Notes under the pieces: generated by a model
Told to the model about the DNA's origin: nothing
Database searches by the model: none
What the model saw: the letters and a program-made list of their open reading frames with translations, nothing else
Assembly: GCA_023444095.1 (NCBI GenBank)
Contig: JAEZRP010000052.1
Location: 1 to 38,689 of the forward strand
Direction: 5' to 3'
Source of the DNA: Bacillota bacterium
GTDB lineage: Bacteria; Bacillota; Clostridia; Christensenellales; Aristaeellaceae
Length of the DNA: 38,689 bases
Shown: piece after piece, positions 1-8,847 of the stretch
Layout: every line of letters begins with the position of its first letter
How positions within the stretch are numbered: the first letter of the stretch is position 1
Translations under genes and position numbers: made by a program

Positions 1-57
1 CTCGCCCAGCTGCTTTCGAAATGCCGACTGTTCCGGTGTGATCTTCTGTTTTCCCAT
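1..57 (-). CDS. N-terminal fragment of an unidentified protein, cut by the window edge
   Basis: Reading leftwards from an ATG at 57-55, 19 codons are open to the window edge, beginning MGKQKITPEQSAFRKQLGE. A good ribosome binding site (GGAGG on the minus strand, about positions 67-71) sits at normal distance upstream, which is why I call it despite its length. The fragment is polar and has no recognisable motif, so no function can be given. It is divergent from the genes that follow. Confidence 0.6.
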   Translation of the reverse strand, partial: MGKQKITPEQSAFRKQLGE

Positions 58-128
58 GCTTGTTATCCTCCACGCTGTTTTATTCTACCACAGCCTCGAG
101 GTTTACACATAATTCGGGACGGTCTCAC

Positions 129-263
129 ATGTACACCACCATACTCGATGGCGTGCGATACGACTTTCTGTTCTGGTCTGATATCGCTTGCTCTGACGCG
201 GGTATTGTGATCGAGTCGATCATGCAGACGGTTACCTTTGCGCCGCGGGACGCGGTGCAGTAG
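129..263 (+). CDS. Short ORF of 44 residues, possibly the remnant of a larger protein
   Basis: The reading frame from ATG 129 to TAG 263 has a protein-like composition (YDFLFWSDIACSDAG, then VIESIMQTVTF) that resembles the C-terminal end of secreted or lipoprotein domains more than a random frame. A GGGACGG stretch 6-7 nt upstream is only a moderate ribosome binding site. The frame stays open back to ATG 60, but that start overlaps the leader of the divergent gene. I do not recognise the family. It may be a decayed gene end or a real small protein. The rest of 264-335 holds GC-rich imperfect inverted repeats and no gene that I can support. Confidence 0.3.
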   Translation: MYTTILDGVRYDFLFWSDIACSDAGIVIESIMQTVTFAPRDAVQ

Positions 264-335
264 ACTGGCCAGGGGCGACCGGGCTTCCGCGGGATTGTCG
301 GGGCCGGTTTCGCGGTCCTTTTCCGGTGCGCACCC

Positions 336-363
336 TTTACATTCCCGAGCGGCGTGATATAAT
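336..363 (+). promoter_or_regulatory. Sigma-A promoter for the Gfo/Idh operon
   Basis: TTTACA at 336-341 and a perfect TATAAT at 358-363 are separated by 16 nt. Transcription would begin near 370, only about 24 nt before the ATG at 394, leaving just room for the ribosome binding site. Confidence 0.75.
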
Positions 364-393
364 GAATGGGAAATTTACACGGGAGGACTTGTC

Positions 394-1431
394 ATGGAGA
401 AGATTCGTGTTGGCCTGATCGGTGCGGGGAACATCGCCCAGAGCGCGCATCTGCCGGTTTACGTGGAGCGGGACGACGTGGAGGTCGTCGCGATCGCGGA
501 CTGGAACCTCGAGCGGGCGCAGGCCGCCGCCAAGAAATTCGGCATCCAGCATGCCTATCAGAACGTCGAGGAGCTCCTTGCCCACGAGGACGTGGATTAC
601 GTCGACATCTGCGTCTGGAACCGCTCGCACGCGCCTGTCGCCATCGCAGCCGCCAAGGCCGGGAAGCACATCCTGTGCGAAAAGCCCATGGCGATCAACC
701 TATCGGATGCGCTCGAGATGGAAAAGGTCATCCGCGAGACAGGCGTCCATTTCATGCTGGCCGTCCCGACGCGCTATGGCAGCGAGGCGCAGCTTCTCAA
801 TGAGATGCGCAAGGATGGAAAGCTCGGCGATGTCTATTACGCCAAGACGGGCTACATCCGCCGCCGCGGCACGCCCATCGGTTGGTTCACGGATACGCAA
901 AAATCCGGCGGCGGACCGGTGATCGACATCGGCGTCCACTGCATCGACCGCACCTGGTACCTCATGGGCCGTCCCCGTCCGATACGCGTGAGCGCGAACA
1001 CCGCCTACCGGATCGGCGACTTCAAGACGAAGGGCGTGAGGCGGTGGGAGGCGCTCGACAGCGATGTCACCGCATTTGATACCGAGGACAGCGCGGCTGG
1101 CACAATCCACTTCGAGAACGGCGCGGTGATGCTCTTCGAGGTGAGCTGGGCGCTCAATGCGCCGCCCTCAGAGTACACACAGATCTGCGGCACCAAGGCG
1201 GGCGCGACGCTCAATCCGCTCGTCATCTACGGCGAGGATACGGGGTATCTGGCGGACGTGAAGCCCACCACCCTCGAAGTCAACCACTTCGCCGTGGAGA
1301 TCGACCACTTCATCCATTGCCTGAGAACCGGCGAGAAGCCCGAGTCGCCCCTCGAGGACGGCGTGACGGTGCAGCGCATGTTGCAGGGTATCTACGATTC
1401 CGCGAAGCTGGGCCGCGAGGTTGAGATTTAA
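394..1431 (+). CDS. Gfo/Idh/MocA-family NAD(P)-dependent sugar or inositol dehydrogenase
   Basis: A 345-residue cytoplasmic oxidoreductase of the usual family length. The N-terminal Rossmann fold shows GAGNIA at residues 10-15. The family-defining EKP is at 96-98 and the catalytic-type DIGVH is at 178-182, followed by the C-terminal alpha/beta domain with HFAVEIDHFIHCL near residue 295. Members oxidise or reduce sugars, inositols or their glycosides with NAD(P); the substrate cannot be read from sequence. The start at 394 is preceded by GGGAGGA at normal spacing and lies just after a strong promoter. It leads a likely three-gene operon (19 nt to the next gene) with a GNAT acetyltransferase and an FAD oxidoreductase, which suggests catabolism of a modified sugar or polyol. 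Confidence 0.9.
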   Translation: MEKIRVGLIGAGNIAQSAHLPVYVERDDVEVVAIADWNLERAQAAAKKFGIQHAYQNVEELLAHEDVDYVDICVWNRSHAPVAIAAAKAGKHILCEKPMAINLSDALEMEKVIRETGVHFMLAVPTRYGSEAQLLNEMRKDGKLGDVYYAKTGYIRRRGTPIGWFTDTQKSGGGPVIDIGVHCIDRTWYLMGRPRPIRVSANTAYRIGDFKTKGVRRWEALDSDVTAFDTEDSAAGTIHFENGAVMLFEVSWALNAPPSEYTQICGTKAGATLNPLVIYGEDTGYLADVKPTTLEVNHFAVEIDHFIHCLRTGEKPESPLEDGVTVQRMLQGIYDSAKLGREVEI

Positions 1432-1450
1432 AAGGCGGGAGAGGCGCAAG

Positions 1451-2005
1451 ATGGACTATTTTCTCCAAACCCCGACGATCGAGGCTGCGAGGCTGCACCT
1501 CAGGCGGCTGACCATGCGCGACGCCCAAGACATCTTCGCCTACTCCCGCGATCCGCTCGTCGCGGAGCATGTGCTGTGGGAGGCCCACAAATCTGTCTCG
1601 GAGACGCGCGGCTACATCCGGTACATGCTCCGCAAGTACCGCTATGGGGAGCCTTCGAGCTGGGGCATCTGTCTCAACAGCGACGACGTGGTGATCGGGA
1701 CCATCGGCTTCATGTGGATCCAGCCCGAGAACGCCGCGGCCGAAGTGGGCTACTCGCTCGCGCGGACGCACTGGAACAAGGGCTACATGACGGAAGCCCT
1801 GAACGCGCTTCTGCGCTACGCGTTCGAGGAGATGGAACTCAACCGCGTCGAAGCCATGCACGAAACGACGAATCCGGCCTCCGGCGTCGTCATGAAAAAG
1901 TGCGGCATGCAAAGGGAGGGCCTTCTGCGCGAGCGGCTCATCAACAAGGGAAGATTTGTGGATGTGGAGATCTATTCCATCCTGAAGAAGGACTTCAAGG
2001 CCTGA
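1451..2005 (+). CDS. GNAT-family N-acetyltransferase (RimJ/RimL-like)
   Basis: A 184-residue acetyltransferase that would transfer an acetyl group from acetyl-CoA to an amine, either a protein N-terminus as in RimJ/RimL or a small molecule. The N-terminus has the subgroup's pattern (TPTIEAARLHLRRLTMRD). Motif A, the CoA pyrophosphate loop, is seen around WNKGYMTEAL at 108-117, and motif B around NPASGVVMKKCGM near 150. The C-terminus RLINKGRFVDVEIYSIL is typical. ATG 1451 is chosen over an in-frame ATG at 1421, which would lie inside the preceding gene; GGGAGAGG precedes it. It is 19 nt behind the dehydrogenase and 14 nt ahead of the FAD oxidoreductase, so probably co-transcribed. The substrate is unknown. 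Confidence 0.88.
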   Translation: MDYFLQTPTIEAARLHLRRLTMRDAQDIFAYSRDPLVAEHVLWEAHKSVSETRGYIRYMLRKYRYGEPSSWGICLNSDDVVIGTIGFMWIQPENAAAEVGYSLARTHWNKGYMTEALNALLRYAFEEMELNRVEAMHETTNPASGVVMKKCGMQREGLLRERLINKGRFVDVEIYSILKKDFKA

Positions 2006-2019
2006 CGACGGAGGAAGAT

Positions 2020-3264
2020 ATGTACGACTTAATCGTCATGGGCGGCGGTCTCACCGGCTGCGCCGCGGCCACAGCCGCGGCGCGGCGCGGGCTATCCGTT
2101 CTGCTCATCGAAAAATCCGGCGCGCTGGGCGGCGCGGCGGTTGTGAACCTCGTCAACCCCTTCATGCCCAACGGCACGAGGATCGACGGGAAATTCACCG
2201 AGCTTTCGCAGGGGCTGTATGCCGAAATCAAGGAGCGCCTCGCGGATATGGGCGCCATCCAAGGACCGACCTTCCACGAGGAGTACCTCAAGATTGCGCT
2301 CGACCGGCTCTGCGCCGAGGCTGGCGTGCGCGTGCTTCTGCACTCGGCGCTCGTCTCGGCGGACGCCGAGGACGGGTTGGTCAGGCGCGTGCGGATCGTC
2401 AACAAGGCGGGCGTGCAGGCGTACGAGGCGGGGTCCTTTGTCGACGCCACGGGCGACGCCGACCTCGCGGTCGCGTGCGGCTGCTCTTATCGACTCGGGC
2501 GACCGGGAGACGGGCTTTGCCAGCCGATGACGCTTTGCTTTCGGGTCGCGAACGTTGATATCGAAAAGTACAATGAGATCCACGCAACCATCTCGCCGCG
2601 CTATCAGGCGGCGCAGAAGGCGGGGAAGATCAGAAACCCGCGCGAGGACGTGCTCATCTTCCACACGCTGGTGGGGGGCATGCTGCATTTCAATTCCACG
2701 CGCGTCGTGAAGATGAATCCCACGGACCCCTTCGACCTCTCCCGCGCCGAGCGCGAGGCACGCGAGCAAGTGCTTGAGCTTTTCTGTTTCATGAAGGAGA
2801 ACATCGAGGGCTTCGAGAACGCCGACCTCGCTTTTTCCGCCGCTGAGATCGGCGTGCGTGAGAGCCGCATGATCAACGGGCGGTACGTATTGAGCGCCGA
2901 GGAGATGAAGGATTGCGTGCGCTTCCCGGACGCCATCGCCGCTGGCAACTACGACATCGACATCCACAATCCCGAGGGCAGCGGCACCAGCCACTTCTAC
3001 TTCCCGGAGGGAGACTACTACACCATTCCGTACCGGAGCCTCGTGCCGGTCGATCTGAACAACCTGCTCGTCGCGGGCCGCTCGATCTCAGCGACCCACG
3101 AGGCGCAGGCATCGACCCGCATCATGCCCATCTGCGTGACCCTGGGCGAGGCCGCCGGGGCGGCAGCCGCCGTCGCAAAACAGGATGGGACGAGCTGCGC
3201 GGACGTCGACGTCGCGAAGCTCCAACAGACATTGCGGGAGGCGGGGGCGTACCTGGGAGTGTGA
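2020..3264 (+). CDS. FAD-dependent oxidoreductase (FAD_oxidored/PF12831-type)
   Basis: A 414-residue flavoprotein. The N-terminal dinucleotide-binding fold begins at once: G8-G9-G10-L-T-G13, with the ribose-binding Glu at E31 in VLLIEK. Further hallmarks are DATGDADLA near residue 145 (the second FAD contact) and the C-terminal GEAAGAAAAVA, as in PF12831 proteins that act on sugars or small secondary metabolites. ATG 2020 follows GGAGGA with proper spacing, 14 nt after the GNAT gene; a longer frame to 1576 only runs through that gene. A strong terminator follows, so this closes the operon. The pairing with a Gfo/Idh enzyme suggests joint oxidation of one substrate, which is inference. No signal peptide is visible. 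Confidence 0.85.
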   Translation: MYDLIVMGGGLTGCAAATAAARRGLSVLLIEKSGALGGAAVVNLVNPFMPNGTRIDGKFTELSQGLYAEIKERLADMGAIQGPTFHEEYLKIALDRLCAEAGVRVLLHSALVSADAEDGLVRRVRIVNKAGVQAYEAGSFVDATGDADLAVACGCSYRLGRPGDGLCQPMTLCFRVANVDIEKYNEIHATISPRYQAAQKAGKIRNPREDVLIFHTLVGGMLHFNSTRVVKMNPTDPFDLSRAEREAREQVLELFCFMKENIEGFENADLAFSAAEIGVRESRMINGRYVLSAEEMKDCVRFPDAIAAGNYDIDIHNPEGSGTSHFYFPEGDYYTIPYRSLVPVDLNNLLVAGRSISATHEAQASTRIMPICVTLGEAAGAAAAVAKQDGTSCADVDVAKLQQTLREAGAYLGV

Positions 3265-3319
3265 AAAGGGTCATCTCCTTTGGGAAGCCACGCCGAGTTT
3301 GATCCATTGGATATCCGGC

Positions 3320-3360
3320 GGACCGCGCGGAGCCCAGGCCCCGCGCGGTCCGGATTTTTT
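3320..3360 (+). terminator. Rho-independent terminator after the FAD oxidoreductase
   Basis: A perfect 11-bp stem (3320-3330 with 3341-3351, GGACCGCGCGG) with a 10-nt loop is followed by a run of T from 3355. Confidence 0.92.
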
Positions 3361-3572
3361 TGGGGGAAAGGCTTGGATTTTCCTCGAAAACGACATTTAC
3401 TTAAAGATAATGGAAACGCTACGCGGCACGGATATATCTATTTCATACGCTGGCTTACCATATACGCAAGTCGGGCATGCTTGGTTGCCGCAGGCAAAGC
3501 CGCTTCGTGGCAGCCTTTCTCAAACGCTTTGAGAAGCCGTCGGAGACGCCCGAAACAAGCGAGGTACATGCG

Positions 3573-5321
3573 ATGGATACCACAAGACGCCTCATCAGGT
3601 TGATGGGGCCGTACCGATGGCGCATCACAATCGCGATGACGCTGCAACTGCTTGTGATCATAAGCCGAATGATCGCTCCTCTCATCACACGCTCCATTGT
3701 CAACAACGTAATCCCCAGTCAGGCGCTCGAAAAGCTCGGGCCGTTGTGCCTTTGGCTCATCGGGCTGGTCGTCGTGCGCGCCGCGTGCAACTACGAGCGC
3801 GCGATCGTGCTCGAGCGCGTGTCGCAGAACGTGGTCTTTGACCTGCGCACAGGGCTTTACCGCCATATGCAGGAGCTTCCGTATCAGTTCTACGACAAGC
3901 ACCGCATCGGCGAGATCATGTCGCGCATGACGGGCGACATCGAGGGCATCCGCAACCTCATCGCGGGCGGCCTCGTCACGATCTTCGACAATTTCCTGAA
4001 CTTCGTTGGCGCGCTGGCGTTTCTGACGTTTTTGAGCTGGGAGCTGATGCTCGCGCTTCTCCTCTTCGCACCCATTCTGGCCGTGACCGCGTGGCAGTTC
4101 AGAAAGCGCATTCACCCGGCCTTTGTCAACATTCGCGAGCAGAACGCGGTTCTCAACACCCGCACGCAGGAGAACCTTGCCGGTATGCGCGTCGTGAAGG
4201 CATTCGCGCGCGAGCCCTACGAGTTCGCGGAATTTGAGAAGGATAACCGCAAGCTTCTCAAGCTCAACCTGAAGGCGACCTGGATCTGGTCGGATTTCGT
4301 CCCGCTGATGGAACTGCTTTCCGGGCTATGCACACCCGTCATGCTGATTGTGGGCGCGTATCTCACGCTCAAAGGGCGCATGGATCTCGGTACCCTTGTC
4401 GCGGTGAACGGCTACGTCTGGCTTATCACGAACCCCATGCGCCAGCTTTCGAACATCGTCAACATGTTTACGAACGCAGTGACCTCCGCCGAGAAGCTGT
4501 TTTACTACGTGGATTTCGGCGCAGCGATTCGGGAGAAGACGGACGCGATCCAGCCTGCAAAATATGCGGGCAAGGTCGAGTTCGACTACGTGAGCTTTGC
4601 TTACGGGGATTCCGAGGTTTTGCGCGACATTACATTTACCGCCCAGCCCGGTCAGACTATCGCCGTCATGGGCGCGACGGGCGCTGGGAAATCGACGCTC
4701 ACTCTGCTGCTTGGCCGGTATTACGACGTGAGCAAGGGCGCGGTCAGAATCGATGGGATCGACGTGCGCGAACACAAGCTCAAGCCCCTGCGCGCGCATA
4801 TCGGCTACGTCCCGCAGGAGACGTTCCTGTTCTCCGATACGCTCGCCGACAACATCCGCTTCGGCGTGCCCGGCGCGGATATGGACAGGGTCGGGACTGC
4901 GGCTGACGTCGCGCAGGCGACGGAATTTGTGGATGCCATGCCCGATGGCTACGAGACGGTGGTGGGCGAGCGCGGGATGGGACTCTCGGGCGGGCAGAAG
5001 CAGAGAACTGCCATCGCGCGCGCCGTGTTGACAGACCCGTCGATCCTCGTAATGGACGACGCTACTTCCGCCGTCGATATGGAGACGGAGTACGTCATCC
5101 AGCAGAAGCTGAAGGACGTTCTCACGGGCAGGACGACGTTCATCATCGCGCACCGCATCTCGTCGGTCAAGAACGCCGATCTCATTCTCGTGCTCGAGAA
5201 CGGCGCGGTGGCCGAGCGCGGCACGCACAAGGAGCTGCTCGCGAAAAAGGGCATTTATTACGGGATGGTGCAGGATCAGTATCGCGATCTCGACACCATC
5301 ATGCCGAAGGGAGGCGCTTAA
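3573..5321 (+). CDS. ABC exporter half-transporter, degenerate-site subunit
   Basis: A 582-residue type IV ABC exporter subunit with six membrane helices (about residues 1-330) and a nucleotide-binding domain. Visible motifs are Walker A GATGAGKS at 367-374, Q-loop VPQETFLF, canonical signature LSGGQ at 471-475, Walker B ILVMDD at 491-496 and switch His527. The catalytic Glu after Walker B is Asp (D496), as in the degenerate subunit of heterodimeric exporters such as TM287/288 or BmrCD. ATG 3573 has GAGGT 7 nt upstream; the frame extends to 3477 but that stretch is not family-like. The partner gene starts one nucleotide after the stop. Likely an efflux pump for drugs, lipids or peptides; substrate unknown. 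A small hairpin lies at 3517-3535; I see no convincing promoter in 3363-3572. Confidence 0.9.
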   Translation: MDTTRRLIRLMGPYRWRITIAMTLQLLVIISRMIAPLITRSIVNNVIPSQALEKLGPLCLWLIGLVVVRAACNYERAIVLERVSQNVVFDLRTGLYRHMQELPYQFYDKHRIGEIMSRMTGDIEGIRNLIAGGLVTIFDNFLNFVGALAFLTFLSWELMLALLLFAPILAVTAWQFRKRIHPAFVNIREQNAVLNTRTQENLAGMRVVKAFAREPYEFAEFEKDNRKLLKLNLKATWIWSDFVPLMELLSGLCTPVMLIVGAYLTLKGRMDLGTLVAVNGYVWLITNPMRQLSNIVNMFTNAVTSAEKLFYYVDFGAAIREKTDAIQPAKYAGKVEFDYVSFAYGDSEVLRDITFTAQPGQTIAVMGATGAGKSTLTLLLGRYYDVSKGAVRIDGIDVREHKLKPLRAHIGYVPQETFLFSDTLADNIRFGVPGADMDRVGTAADVAQATEFVDAMPDGYETVVGERGMGLSGGQKQRTAIARAVLTDPSILVMDDATSAVDMETEYVIQQKLKDVLTGRTTFIIAHRISSVKNADLILVLENGAVAERGTHKELLAKKGIYYGMVQDQYRDLDTIMPKGGA

Positions 5322-5322
5322 T

Positions 5323-7116
5323 ATGGCGAAGATGCTCCGGCAAATCGACGATGAAGCCCTCGAGAGGCCGTTTGACAAGGGACAGTTTTTAAGGCTGCTC
5401 AAATACCTGAAGCCCTTCAAGGGGAAGATCGCGCTCGCGCTCGTCCTTATGGTGACGGCAACCTTCATGTCGCTCGCGACGACATACCTTCTCTCAAACG
5501 CCATTGAGGAACTCGAAAAACTGCGCGGATCTTATATTCCATACCTCATCGGCGGCATGTTCGCGACCGCGGGGATCGGCGCTGTGTGTACGCGCTACCG
5601 CGTCCGGCTCATGGACACCTCCGGAAGAAGCGCGCTTGCGCAACTGCGCGAGGACCTGTTCCGGCACATTCAGGGGCTCTCGTTCTCGTTTTTCGATACG
5701 CGCAGCGCGGGCAAGATACTCGTTCGCGTCATCAACGACGTGAACTCGCTAAACGACCTGTTTACAAACGGCATCGTCAACGTGCTCGTCGACTGCATGA
5801 CCCTGATCCTGCTTCTGGTGATCATGCTGTTTGTCAACTGGAAGCTGACGCTTATCTCAATGTGCATCATGCCCCTTCTCGTGTTCATCATGTTCAAGCT
5901 CAAGCGAGTGATGCGGATGCGCTGGCAGATCGTGCGCGTCAAGACCTCCAGCATGAACGGATACCTGCACGAGTCGCTCGCGGGCATGCGCGTGACCGAG
6001 GCCTTCGTGCGCGAGGACGAGAACTTCGATACCTTCACAAACGTCAACGACGACATCCGGACGAGCTGGATGCGGGCGATCCGGATTAACAGCGCCTTCT
6101 GGCCCGCGCTCGACTTCACCGGCACGCTCGGCACGGTTCTGGTCTACTACTTCGGCATACGCATGATGGGACAGGAGCATAACCCGCTTACGCTCTCAAG
6201 CCTTTTGCTCATCCTGTGGTACCTTGGCAGGTTCTGGGAGCCGCTCAACACCATCTCGAACTTCTATAACTCCATTCTGTCCGCGATGGCGTCCATGGAG
6301 CGCATCTTCGAGATCATGGATACGAAGTCGGACATCGTGGACAAGCCGGACGCAGAGGAGCTTCCGCCCATCAAGGGGCGCGTGGACTTCGAGCACGTGG
6401 ACTTCTGGTATTCGCCGGACAAGGTGGTGCTGGAGGACCTTTCCTTCTCCGTCGCGGCTGGGCAGACCGTCGCGCTCGTCGGTCCGACCGGCGCGGGCAA
6501 GTCCACGGTCGTCAGCCTCTTGAGCCGCTTCTACGACGTGTGCGGAGGGGCCGTGAAGGTGGACGGACACGACATCCGGGACGTGAAGCTGCGAGGCCTG
6601 CGCGAGCAGATGTCCGTGATGATGCAGGACAGCTTCATCTTCTCCGGCACCATCATGGACAACATCCGCTACGGAAGGCTTGGGGCGACCGACGAGGAAG
6701 TGATCGAGGCCGCGAAGGCCGTCTCCGCGCACGACTTCATCATGGGCATGGAGAAGGGTTATCAGACGGAGGTCAACGAGCGCGGCTCTTCCCTTTCGGT
6801 CGGGCAGAAGCAGCTTATTTCCTTCGCGCGCGCGCTCCTCAACGATCCGAAGATCCTGATCCTCGACGAAGCGACCTCCTCCATCGACACCCGCACGGAG
6901 CTTCTCATCCAAAAGGCGCTCGACGTGCTGCTGAAGGGGCGCACGAGCTTCGTGATTGCGCACCGGCTATCCACCATCCGCAATGCAGACTGCATCATGG
7001 TCATTCAGGACAGGAACATTGCCGAGAAGGGAACGCACGAGGAGCTGATCCGGCTCGAGAACGGCCACTATCGGGCGCTGTGCGACGCGCAATACAAATT
7101 CCTTTTGGAGGATTGA
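5323..7116 (+). CDS. ABC exporter half-transporter, catalytic-site partner
   Basis: A 597-residue ABC exporter subunit with an N-terminal six-helix domain and a nucleotide-binding domain. Walker A is GPTGAGKS at 387-394, Walker B ILILDE at 511-516 with the catalytic Glu516 intact, and the switch His is H547. The signature is the deviant LSVGQ at 491-495. In the heterodimer the intact Walker B here would pair with the canonical LSGGQ of the upstream subunit, while the deviant signature pairs with that subunit's Asp site, the arrangement known for asymmetric exporters. It follows the first subunit by one nucleotide with GGGAGG upstream, so the two are translated together. A terminator ends the unit. 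Confidence 0.92.
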   Translation: MAKMLRQIDDEALERPFDKGQFLRLLKYLKPFKGKIALALVLMVTATFMSLATTYLLSNAIEELEKLRGSYIPYLIGGMFATAGIGAVCTRYRVRLMDTSGRSALAQLREDLFRHIQGLSFSFFDTRSAGKILVRVINDVNSLNDLFTNGIVNVLVDCMTLILLLVIMLFVNWKLTLISMCIMPLLVFIMFKLKRVMRMRWQIVRVKTSSMNGYLHESLAGMRVTEAFVREDENFDTFTNVNDDIRTSWMRAIRINSAFWPALDFTGTLGTVLVYYFGIRMMGQEHNPLTLSSLLLILWYLGRFWEPLNTISNFYNSILSAMASMERIFEIMDTKSDIVDKPDAEELPPIKGRVDFEHVDFWYSPDKVVLEDLSFSVAAGQTVALVGPTGAGKSTVVSLLSRFYDVCGGAVKVDGHDIRDVKLRGLREQMSVMMQDSFIFSGTIMDNIRYGRLGATDEEVIEAAKAVSAHDFIMGMEKGYQTEVNERGSSLSVGQKQLISFARALLNDPKILILDEATSSIDTRTELLIQKALDVLLKGRTSFVIAHRLSTIRNADCIMVIQDRNIAEKGTHEELIRLENGHYRALCDAQYKFLLED

Positions 7117-7122
7117 CCTTTC

Positions 7123-7153
7123 AAAGCGCCGCGGACATCCCGGCGCTTTTTTT
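7123..7153 (+). terminator. Rho-independent terminator after the ABC pair
   Basis: Stem AAAGCGCCG (7123-7131) pairs with CGGCGCTTT (7141-7149) around a 9-nt loop, and the T run continues to 7153. Confidence 0.9.
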
Positions 7154-7179
7154 GTGGGAATCCGAGTCGCCGCTCGCGC

Positions 7180-7208
7180 TTGCAAAGAGGGATGCGCACA
7201 TATATAAT
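7180..7208 (+). promoter_or_regulatory. Sigma-A promoter of the first GGDEF gene
   Basis: TTGCAA (7180-7185), a 17-nt spacer and TATAAT (7203-7208). Transcription would start near 7215, downstream of any ATG in this frame, and this decides the TTG start at 7240. Confidence 0.85.
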
Positions 7209-7239
7209 AGATTCATCCGATGACGCGGGGGGAATTCGA

Positions 7240-8394
7240 TTGGCCTCGTACATATATCTCGAGCTCGACCTGTTCGCGGTCGTTCTTCTTTTACTGATGG
7301 TCGGCCTGCGCAACCGGGGAGATGTCCAGTCCGTCGAGCAAAGGCTTTTCAACCTCGTCCTTCTCTCGACCGCGGCGACGATTTTTTTCGACGCCTTTCA
7401 GTGGTACTTTGACGGGCGGCCGGGTGCGGGCATGCGGATCGTGACCATCGCGTCCTCCTATCTCTATTACATCACGAACACCGCCGTTCCCTCCATGTGG
7501 CTTGTCTATTGCGACTTCAAGATCCTGGGAAGCATGTCGGGGCTTCGGCGCCGCATGCGGCTTTACAGCATTCCGTTCGCATGTTCAGTTGCGTTCCTCG
7601 TCGCGAATGGATGGACGGGAATTGTGTTCGGTTTCGATGCCGAGAACTACTACGGGCGCGGAAGCCTCTTTTTGGAGTACGCCCTCATCACCTATCTGCC
7701 CGCATTCTTGACGGCCATCATGATCATCCGGCGCCTTGGGGTCGTGCGCGCGGAGGCGGAGCGGCGCGAACTCGGATACCTCCTCTCTTTCATGATCCTT
7801 CCCACGGCCGGCTTTGTCGCGCAGATGCTGTTCTACGGACTGCCGCTCACCTGGATTGCGAGCACGATCTCGCTTTTTATCATATACACCAAGGTGCAGA
7901 ACAGGCGGATCTACACGGACGAGCTCACCGGACTCAGCAACCGCAGGCAGATTGCCCGCGAGTTTTCCCGGCGCAACGACGCGCCCGACCCCGCATGGCG
8001 AATCTACGCGATCATGATCGATGCGGATGATTTCAAGAAGATCAACGATCGGCACGGCCACGCGGCGGGCGACAGGATGCTTGTGTGCGCGGCGGGCGTG
8101 CTTGGGCGGCTGTGCGCGCAGCGCGGCGATTTCATCGCGCGGATGGGCGGCGACGAGTTTCTGATCCTCGCGACGCGAAAATCGGACGAGCTGTTTGCGC
8201 TCCCCGGGGCGATCGAGGAAGCGGTGACGGCATTCAACGCGGATGCGGCGGACGATTCTCGCATGCTCTCTCTGAGCTGCGGCGTGGCGGTGTATGGCGA
8301 GGAGGGCGTTGATTCGCTCGACGCGCTCCTCTCCGCAGCGGATGGCGCAATGTACCGGAACAAGGCGGCCAGAAAGGCCGCGCGGATTGCATAG
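7240..8394 (+). CDS. Membrane-bound diguanylate cyclase (paralogue 1), TTG start
   Basis: A 384-residue protein with about six or seven N-terminal membrane helices (to about residue 215) and a C-terminal GGDEF domain that would make c-di-GMP from two GTP. The domain starts YTDELTGLSNRRQ and has an intact GGDEF at 303-307. The allosteric RxxD I-site is absent (QRGD at that place), so product inhibition by this route is unlikely. In-frame ATGs at 7180-7192 lie in the promoter; TTG 7240 has a GGGGGG ribosome binding site 7 nt upstream and gives the same length and the same GGDEF position as the paralogue at 8879. The membrane domain presumably senses an unknown signal. Confidence 0.88.
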   Translation: MASYIYLELDLFAVVLLLLMVGLRNRGDVQSVEQRLFNLVLLSTAATIFFDAFQWYFDGRPGAGMRIVTIASSYLYYITNTAVPSMWLVYCDFKILGSMSGLRRRMRLYSIPFACSVAFLVANGWTGIVFGFDAENYYGRGSLFLEYALITYLPAFLTAIMIIRRLGVVRAEAERRELGYLLSFMILPTAGFVAQMLFYGLPLTWIASTISLFIIYTKVQNRRIYTDELTGLSNRRQIAREFSRRNDAPDPAWRIYAIMIDADDFKKINDRHGHAAGDRMLVCAAGVLGRLCAQRGDFIARMGGDEFLILATRKSDELFALPGAIEEAVTAFNADAADDSRMLSLSCGVAVYGEEGVDSLDALLSAADGAMYRNKAARKAARIA

Positions 8395-8503
8395 GACCTC
8401 GTTTTTTGCCGAGTCCAGAATGGCTCTTGTTTTTTACGCGATTCTCGCACGGAAGTGTTCGTTTGTCGCACGGATGACTTGGATTGATGTCCCTCTAAAA
8501 CAA

Positions 8504-8755
8504 GGCTTACGCATGAACTTCGTTCGTGCGTAAGCCAAAGGAACGAGGAACCGGATTTTCTGAATTTTCTCACGGAAATTCCGTGCGAAATCCGGCTGCA
8601 TGAACGGATTCGCCGCGCAGAGAAAGTGCCGCTTGCTTCGCGACCGCCGCTTGCGATGGACGGATCCCGTCGGGCGCGCAAGCGCGCCCTTTGGACGAAT
8701 CCAAAAGCACCGGCAAAGCCGGCACTTTTGATTGAACAGGAAGGGCTGCGGCCCT
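8504..8755. repeat. Chain of stem-loops in the 484-nt gap between the two GGDEF paralogues
   Basis: The gap 8395-8878 has no gene that I can support. It carries at least five hairpins: a perfect 10-bp stem GGCTTACGCA (8504-8513 with 8527-8536); CCGGATTT (8551-8558 with 8588-8595) enclosing CACGG/CCGTG; GGGCGCGC (8672-8679 with 8682-8689); AAAAG..CCGGC (8703-8714) with GCCGG..CTTTT (8718-8729), which could terminate transcription; and AGGGC (8742-8746 with 8751-8755). It could be a palindromic mobile repeat, a processed RNA or decayed DNA; the sequence does not decide. Confidence 0.6.
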
Positions 8756-8818
8756 CCAAACCTCCCGGAGTTCATAGTTTCTTTATTCATTAAGCCCTGC
8801 CCTCTATAATGATTGCGC

Positions 8819-8847
8819 TTGCGAAATTCACCGACATCAGATATGAT
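8819..8847 (+). promoter_or_regulatory. Sigma-A promoter of the second GGDEF gene
   Basis: TTGCGA (8819-8824), a 17-nt spacer and TATGAT (8842-8847). It mirrors the promoter of paralogue 1 (TTGCAA-17-TATAAT), so each copy has its own control. The ATG follows about 25 nt after the expected start site. Confidence 0.8.

Noticed and set aside
3363..3572. Promoter or small gene before the ABC exporter
   Set aside because: AT-rich words such as GATAAT are present but no pair of boxes has acceptable spacing, and the frames here (3280-3603, 3185-3532) run through the terminator of the preceding gene.
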